From contig JAMQCK010001087.1 of assembly GCA_024196135.1 (NCBI GenBank), forward strand, positions 1-12,204: a DNA stretch of 12,204 nt. Reading direction: 5' to 3'. Made by a program: the position numbers and the translations under genes. The notes beneath the pieces are model-generated. The model saw only the letters and a list, made by a program, of their open reading frames with translations. It did not search any database and was not told the DNA's origin. This document shows, piece by piece, positions 9,514 to 12,204 of the stretch. Source of the DNA: Pleurotus ostreatus/Saccharomyces cerevisiae fusant. Lineage: Eukaryota > Opisthokonta. How positions within the stretch are numbered: position 1 is the stretch's first letter; every line of letters begins with the position of its first letter.

Positions 9514-9569
9514 CACGCCTCTTGCATGGGCGTGGTGTCAGCCACACTTTGGCTCCAAGCATGGGCTTG
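9514..9569. repeat. Three small hairpins in tandem
   Basis: Three short inverted repeats follow one another: CACGCC/GGCGTG (9514-9519 with 9529-9534, 9-nt loop), AGCCA/TGGCT (9540-9544 with 9550-9554, 5-nt loop) and CAAGC/GCTTG (9556-9560 with 9565-9569, 4-nt loop). They lie about 430 bases after the MAPKK stop. Stems of 5-6 bp are weak, and chance clustering is possible. Confidence 0.3.
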
Positions 9570-9942
9570 CAACAAAGGAAGGGAACATTCTCGCGGTTCG
9601 TTGTACAGGGACTGTAAGACTTTCCTACATGGCGCAGACTCGGCGCTTTTAAATCCTTATCCTATGACACCGACTTACTCAATTAGGCATGGCGAGCGCG
9701 GCATTTCGGCCATGAGAGGGGGAGGAAGCTAGTCCCTGAAAATGCAGCGAAGTTGAGAAGTCAATACCAGGAGGAGCGCATGAGTTCCGCGAAGCAAATT
9801 ATGGGGCGAAGTGACTCATCTAGAAGCCCTTCCTGCAGCCAGGCAGCTCCGGACAAAGTGGGCTTGAATGTCAAACCGTCGATAATCGGGGTCTTCCGGG
9901 TGGCAGAACCTGCTTTAGCATGGGCCGGGTTTGGACGCCGCG

Positions 9943-9961
9943 CCTCGAGGGCTCCTCGAGG
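9943..9961. repeat. Doubled CCTCGAGG palindrome
   Basis: The self-complementary 8-mer CCTCGAGG occurs at 9943-9950 and again at 9954-9961, separated by GCT. It can form a hairpin or present two symmetric protein sites. Function unknown. Confidence 0.4.
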
Positions 9962-10182
9962 CAGACTCCAGGCAAGTGCTCTATTACTCATTGTGGCTTC
10001 ATATACCCAAGACCGTCGGAGTTGAATGTGCCCAGACGCCTTCCGGCGCAGCATGAACTCCTTCAGTGAATAGCCCTGCCCATTGACGGGCGCAATGGCA
10101 CCCATCTGTGAAGGCCGAAGTTGAACTTCTTCCGCGTGCCGTCCTCGTGACACCTGTCAATGAAGCCAGCACCGCCACCCAT

Positions 10183-10214
10183 CATTGATCGACGGCGTCG
10201 ATCATGGATCAATG
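10183..10214. repeat. Nested inverted repeat around GATC motifs
   Basis: An outer pair CATTGATC (10183-10190) and GATCAATG (10207-10214) is perfectly complementary. It encloses an inner 17-base near-perfect palindrome, GATCGACG-G-CGTCGATC (10187-10203), so the two structures overlap and compete. Arms of 8 bp with a short spacer resemble a dimeric protein-binding site or a cruciform. No flanking duplication or mobile-element gene was seen. Confidence 0.45.
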
Positions 10215-10619
10215 CGGCAGCTTCCTTCTCTGCTCACGCGCCCAGCACGCGCCAGTCCGCCCCGCACCTCTCCTCATCGCATTTCCGAGTTACATACGAT
10301 TTTCCGGCTTTTACCTCGCCGCGCTGCTGCCTTGCTCGCTCAGTCCTTGCTGGTGGTGCCCTCGCTCTCCGAACATGCTTCCAGGAGCGCCACTCTTTCG
10401 CTGAAACCCGGATATCCATCGAGATATTTGTCAAGAAGGATGGACGAGGAGGCGTCTTCCATGTGCGCTGCAGGCGGACGGGCGGGCGCCGAGCTGCCTA
10501 GAAGGTACGTCAGTCGGCCATATCTCCTTGAACCTCCGCTCAACTGTTCGAGAAGAGCAGCGTCTTGCCTTGATCGCGCCACGTATAGCCCCTACCTATC
10601 ACGATGCCAATTCAATTAA
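10212..10619 (+). CDS. Orphan ORF of 135 codons, doubtful
   Basis: Not recognised. From ATG 10212 the frame is open for 135 codons. The translation is rich in Arg, Ser, Leu and Pro and nearly free of acidic residues over its first 75 positions, which would suit a mitochondrial targeting sequence, but also any GC-rich non-coding DNA. A donor-like GTACGTCAG lies at 10505, after a second in-frame ATG (10440) that opens MDEEASSMCAAGGRAGAELP. No satisfactory acceptor and continuing exon were found; the obvious CAG at 10558-10560 leads quickly to a stop. Its start overlaps the inverted repeat at 10183-10214. I give it low weight. Confidence 0.15.
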   Translation: MRQLPSLLTRPARASPPRTSPHRISELHTIFRLLPRRAAALLAQSLLVVPSLSEHASRSATLSLKPGYPSRYLSRRMDEEASSMCAAGGRAGAELPRRYVSRPYLLEPPLNCSRRAASCLDRATYSPYLSRCQFN

Positions 10620-10848
10620 GGAACTGTGTCACGAATTGGACCGCAAGATTTCCAAGCCTTTCAAGCTAGTCCACGCCGTTTGCCTTGCACACACAGCGAC
10701 TCGTGCCCGGAAAGGGATAACCGGTGCTACGCCGAGCGCGCCGAGGCGCGCATCCCAAGCCCCGAGCGCCTCGAGCTCGTTGCAGGTCACAGAAACGCTT
10801 CCGTGGATCACTACCGTCGACTTGTAGGATCGTCGCGGCCGCGCTGCG

Positions 10849-11079
10849 ATGCACACCGCCATGTCTGACGTTGTATTGCGCGTCGTGCGATCTGCTCAAT
10901 CAGGCGAAACACGGTGCGTGTTTGTCGGCGCGTACCATCCGCGGGACGCTGACGAGGAGCCTTTCAAAGGGCCCTGTGCGCTGCGACAGTTCAACTTCCG
11001 CCACCCTGCGCACGGGGTGGTGCGTGGGGTCGCATGCCCCGAGCGTGGGGGTATAATGGCAATATGCATTGATGGGTGA
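10849..11079 (+). CDS. Orphan small ORF, 76 aa
   Basis: Not recognised. ATG 10849, with a second ATG at 10861, opens a 76-residue protein of balanced composition, including SDVVLRVVRSAQSGETRC and VFVGAYHPRDADEEPFKG. Third codon positions are GC-rich in the middle, as in the neighbouring real genes, but drift to A/T in the last eight codons. No signal peptide or membrane segment is seen. It could be a small gene, an exon of a longer one or chance; the opposite strand also has an overlapping open frame. Confidence 0.2.
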   Translation: MHTAMSDVVLRVVRSAQSGETRCVFVGAYHPRDADEEPFKGPCALRQFNFRHPAHGVVRGVACPERGGIMAICIDG

Positions 11080-11598
11080 TCGGTCTACATGCGTTCGCAA
11101 TGAGAGGATATCGCGCGCCGTCGACCATAACTTGTCCAGGAGACCTCTCAGAACCTACCAATATTATCCTTCATCAAAATTCGAAGATTTAAGAAGGGGA
11201 CCTCTGATGCCGGGGGATGCGGGAGGGCTGGACCCGAGGAGCTAGTCTCCGGGCCCCGTTAATTATGGTTCCGGACTACCGAGGGCAGTCCGTGCTCCTG
11301 TAGTTTGCGCGACGATGGGGGGATCATGTGTGAGTCATCGTAGCAATGCGTATCCCTGTGAGTGCGTGCCGTGTAGCGCGGCGTAATCCTCTGCTCAGGT
11401 CGGTCCGTTACATGTTCAAGGTGTGTATGACATGTTGTTCTGTGCTCCGAAATCTGATTGTCTAATGATGGGATCGGAGATGGGTTTTGGTTTTTTCCAC
11501 GAATAGCGCCGCCCTATATGTATCAAGCACCTCATCCAACCTCGCGTCTTCTCTCTCCCCCACTTTGACGGTCCTTTCATCGCCGCCGCCCTTTCTCG
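11080..11598 (+). promoter_or_regulatory. 5' flank of the Zn2Cys6 gene with a TATA-like element
   Basis: No gene is seen in these 520 bases. A TATA-like TATATGTAT lies at 11515-11523, 76 bases before the start codon. It is followed by a strongly pyrimidine-rich leader (about 11540-11598), a usual pattern for fungal promoters. A 6-bp inverted repeat CGGACT/AGTCCG (11272-11277 with 11287-11292, 9-nt spacer) carries CGG triplets facing outward-in. This is the kind of spacing that Zn2Cys6 dimers can bind, so autoregulation is conceivable but unproven. Confidence 0.45.
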
Positions 11599-12204
11599 AT
11601 GTCTTCGCGGTCCATGTCGCGGTGAGTAGCCATCGTAGTCTTTGTGCGCCGATGACTAACTATGCTCAGTACCACGGCCAGCGACTTTCTGGGCCCGATT
11701 CGGTATCCCTACTCGATGTCGCCACACGTTGCATCGCATCCTTACCGGCTGGACGAGGCGCCGCGCAAGCGCCCAAAGTACACCAGAAGCAAGACTGGAT
11801 GCCTGACTTGCCGCGCGAAGAAAGTCAAGGTGCGCGCGATTGTGCACTTTGAGTGAGTGGATCAAGGACGCTAATGCAGCTACAGTGCGATGAAGCAAAA
11901 CCTGTCTGCACTCGGTGTGCGCACGGCCAACGCGAGGTACACGATCGTCTTCTAGCACGCTTGCCATCCAGCTGACGGCCACTCAGTGCACATGGCCGAA
12001 TCCACGCCAGTCAGCCATCAAGGCGTCCGATGCAAGTGACGCCGCCGATAGTCGTTCGTCGAACGCAAGCTCCTCTCCACCCGTGTCGGAACCCCCCACG
12101 CCGCCGATACGGACGTCGACCTCGCCGCTTCGTCGTCAGACCGGCATTGCGAGGTACGTTGATGCATGAGTCGAGGTGGGACTACTTGCTGATGGCGCCC
12201 ATTC
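11599..12204 (+). CDS. Zn(II)2Cys6 transcription factor, 5' part, runs off the window
   Basis: Fungal-specific DNA-binding regulator of the Gal4-type cluster family; only about 134 residues are visible. Exons: 11599-11621, 11670-11829, 11886-11936, 11987-12153; the next intron starts with GTACGTTGATG at 12154 and its acceptor was not found before 12204. Introns are 48, 56 and 50 nt, the first with a clear GACTAAC branch site. The cluster is complete: C52, C55, C62, C69, C72, C79, spaced 2-6-6-2-6, within GCLTCRAKKVKCDEAKPVC, preceded by a basic PRKRPKYTRSK stretch that may serve as nuclear signal. A Ser/Pro-rich linker (SPPVSEPPTPP) follows. Introns fall exactly before the third and sixth Cys codons. 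ATG 11599 is the first in frame; ATG 11614 is an alternative. The regulatory domain lies outside the window, so its target pathway cannot be told. Confidence 0.88.

Larger units (their letters stand above)
9091..10182. other. 3' flank of MAPKK and non-coding stretch
   Basis: About 1.1 kb. The first 320 bases are AT-richer (about 9140-9290 and 9395-9415) and should hold the MAPKK 3' UTR and polyadenylation site. The rest has only short frames. A 114-codon minus-strand frame from ATG 10105 to about 9761 has no family signature, and I do not call it. Hairpin-forming sequence at 9514-9569 and a repeated 8-mer at 9943-9961 are listed separately. Confidence 0.4.

Noticed and set aside
9761..10105. 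114-codon minus-strand frame
   Set aside because: No recognised motif, no splice-supported extension, and it covers the CCTCGAGG repeat; support is too weak to call.

Overview
The window looks like nuclear DNA of a filamentous basidiomycete, most likely an Agaricomycete. It is GC-rich, its coding exons are broken by 47-58 nt introns with GTRNGT-type donors and CTAAC/CTGAC-like branch sites, and its gene families are fungal (Zn2Cys6 cluster, F-box of the mushroom type, Mkk1/Pek1-class MAPKK). Nothing prokaryotic, no CRISPR array and no intact transposon was seen. All gene models below were spliced by eye.

Layout: (1) 409-1291, plus: small C2H2 zinc-finger factor with one intron. (2) 1642-2237, minus: NAA50-type N-alpha-acetyltransferase with two introns, convergent with gene 1. 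(3) 2238-5386: about 3.1 kb without a recognisable gene. It holds one unassigned plus-strand candidate with a consensus-like intron (3621-4241) and one long stop-free stretch without a start (4317-4922). (4) 5387-6888, minus: F-box-like protein with one intron. (5) 7404-9090, plus: MAP kinase kinase of the cell-wall-integrity class, six exons, divergent from the F-box gene. (6) 9091-11598: about 2.5 kb of mostly non-coding DNA with several short inverted repeats and two weak orphan ORFs. (7) 11599 to the window edge, plus: the 5' part of a Zn2Cys6 transcription factor whose zinc cluster is spread over three exons.

The recognised genes are unrelated housekeeping and regulatory genes (two transcription factors, a MAPKK, an N-acetyltransferase, an F-box protein). 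They do not form an obvious cluster or pathway, and I found no convincing novel multi-gene system. The points most worth checking are the altered acetyl-CoA loop of the NAA50 protein, the intron placement inside both zinc-binding domains, and the unassigned candidate in the 2.2-5.4 kb gap.
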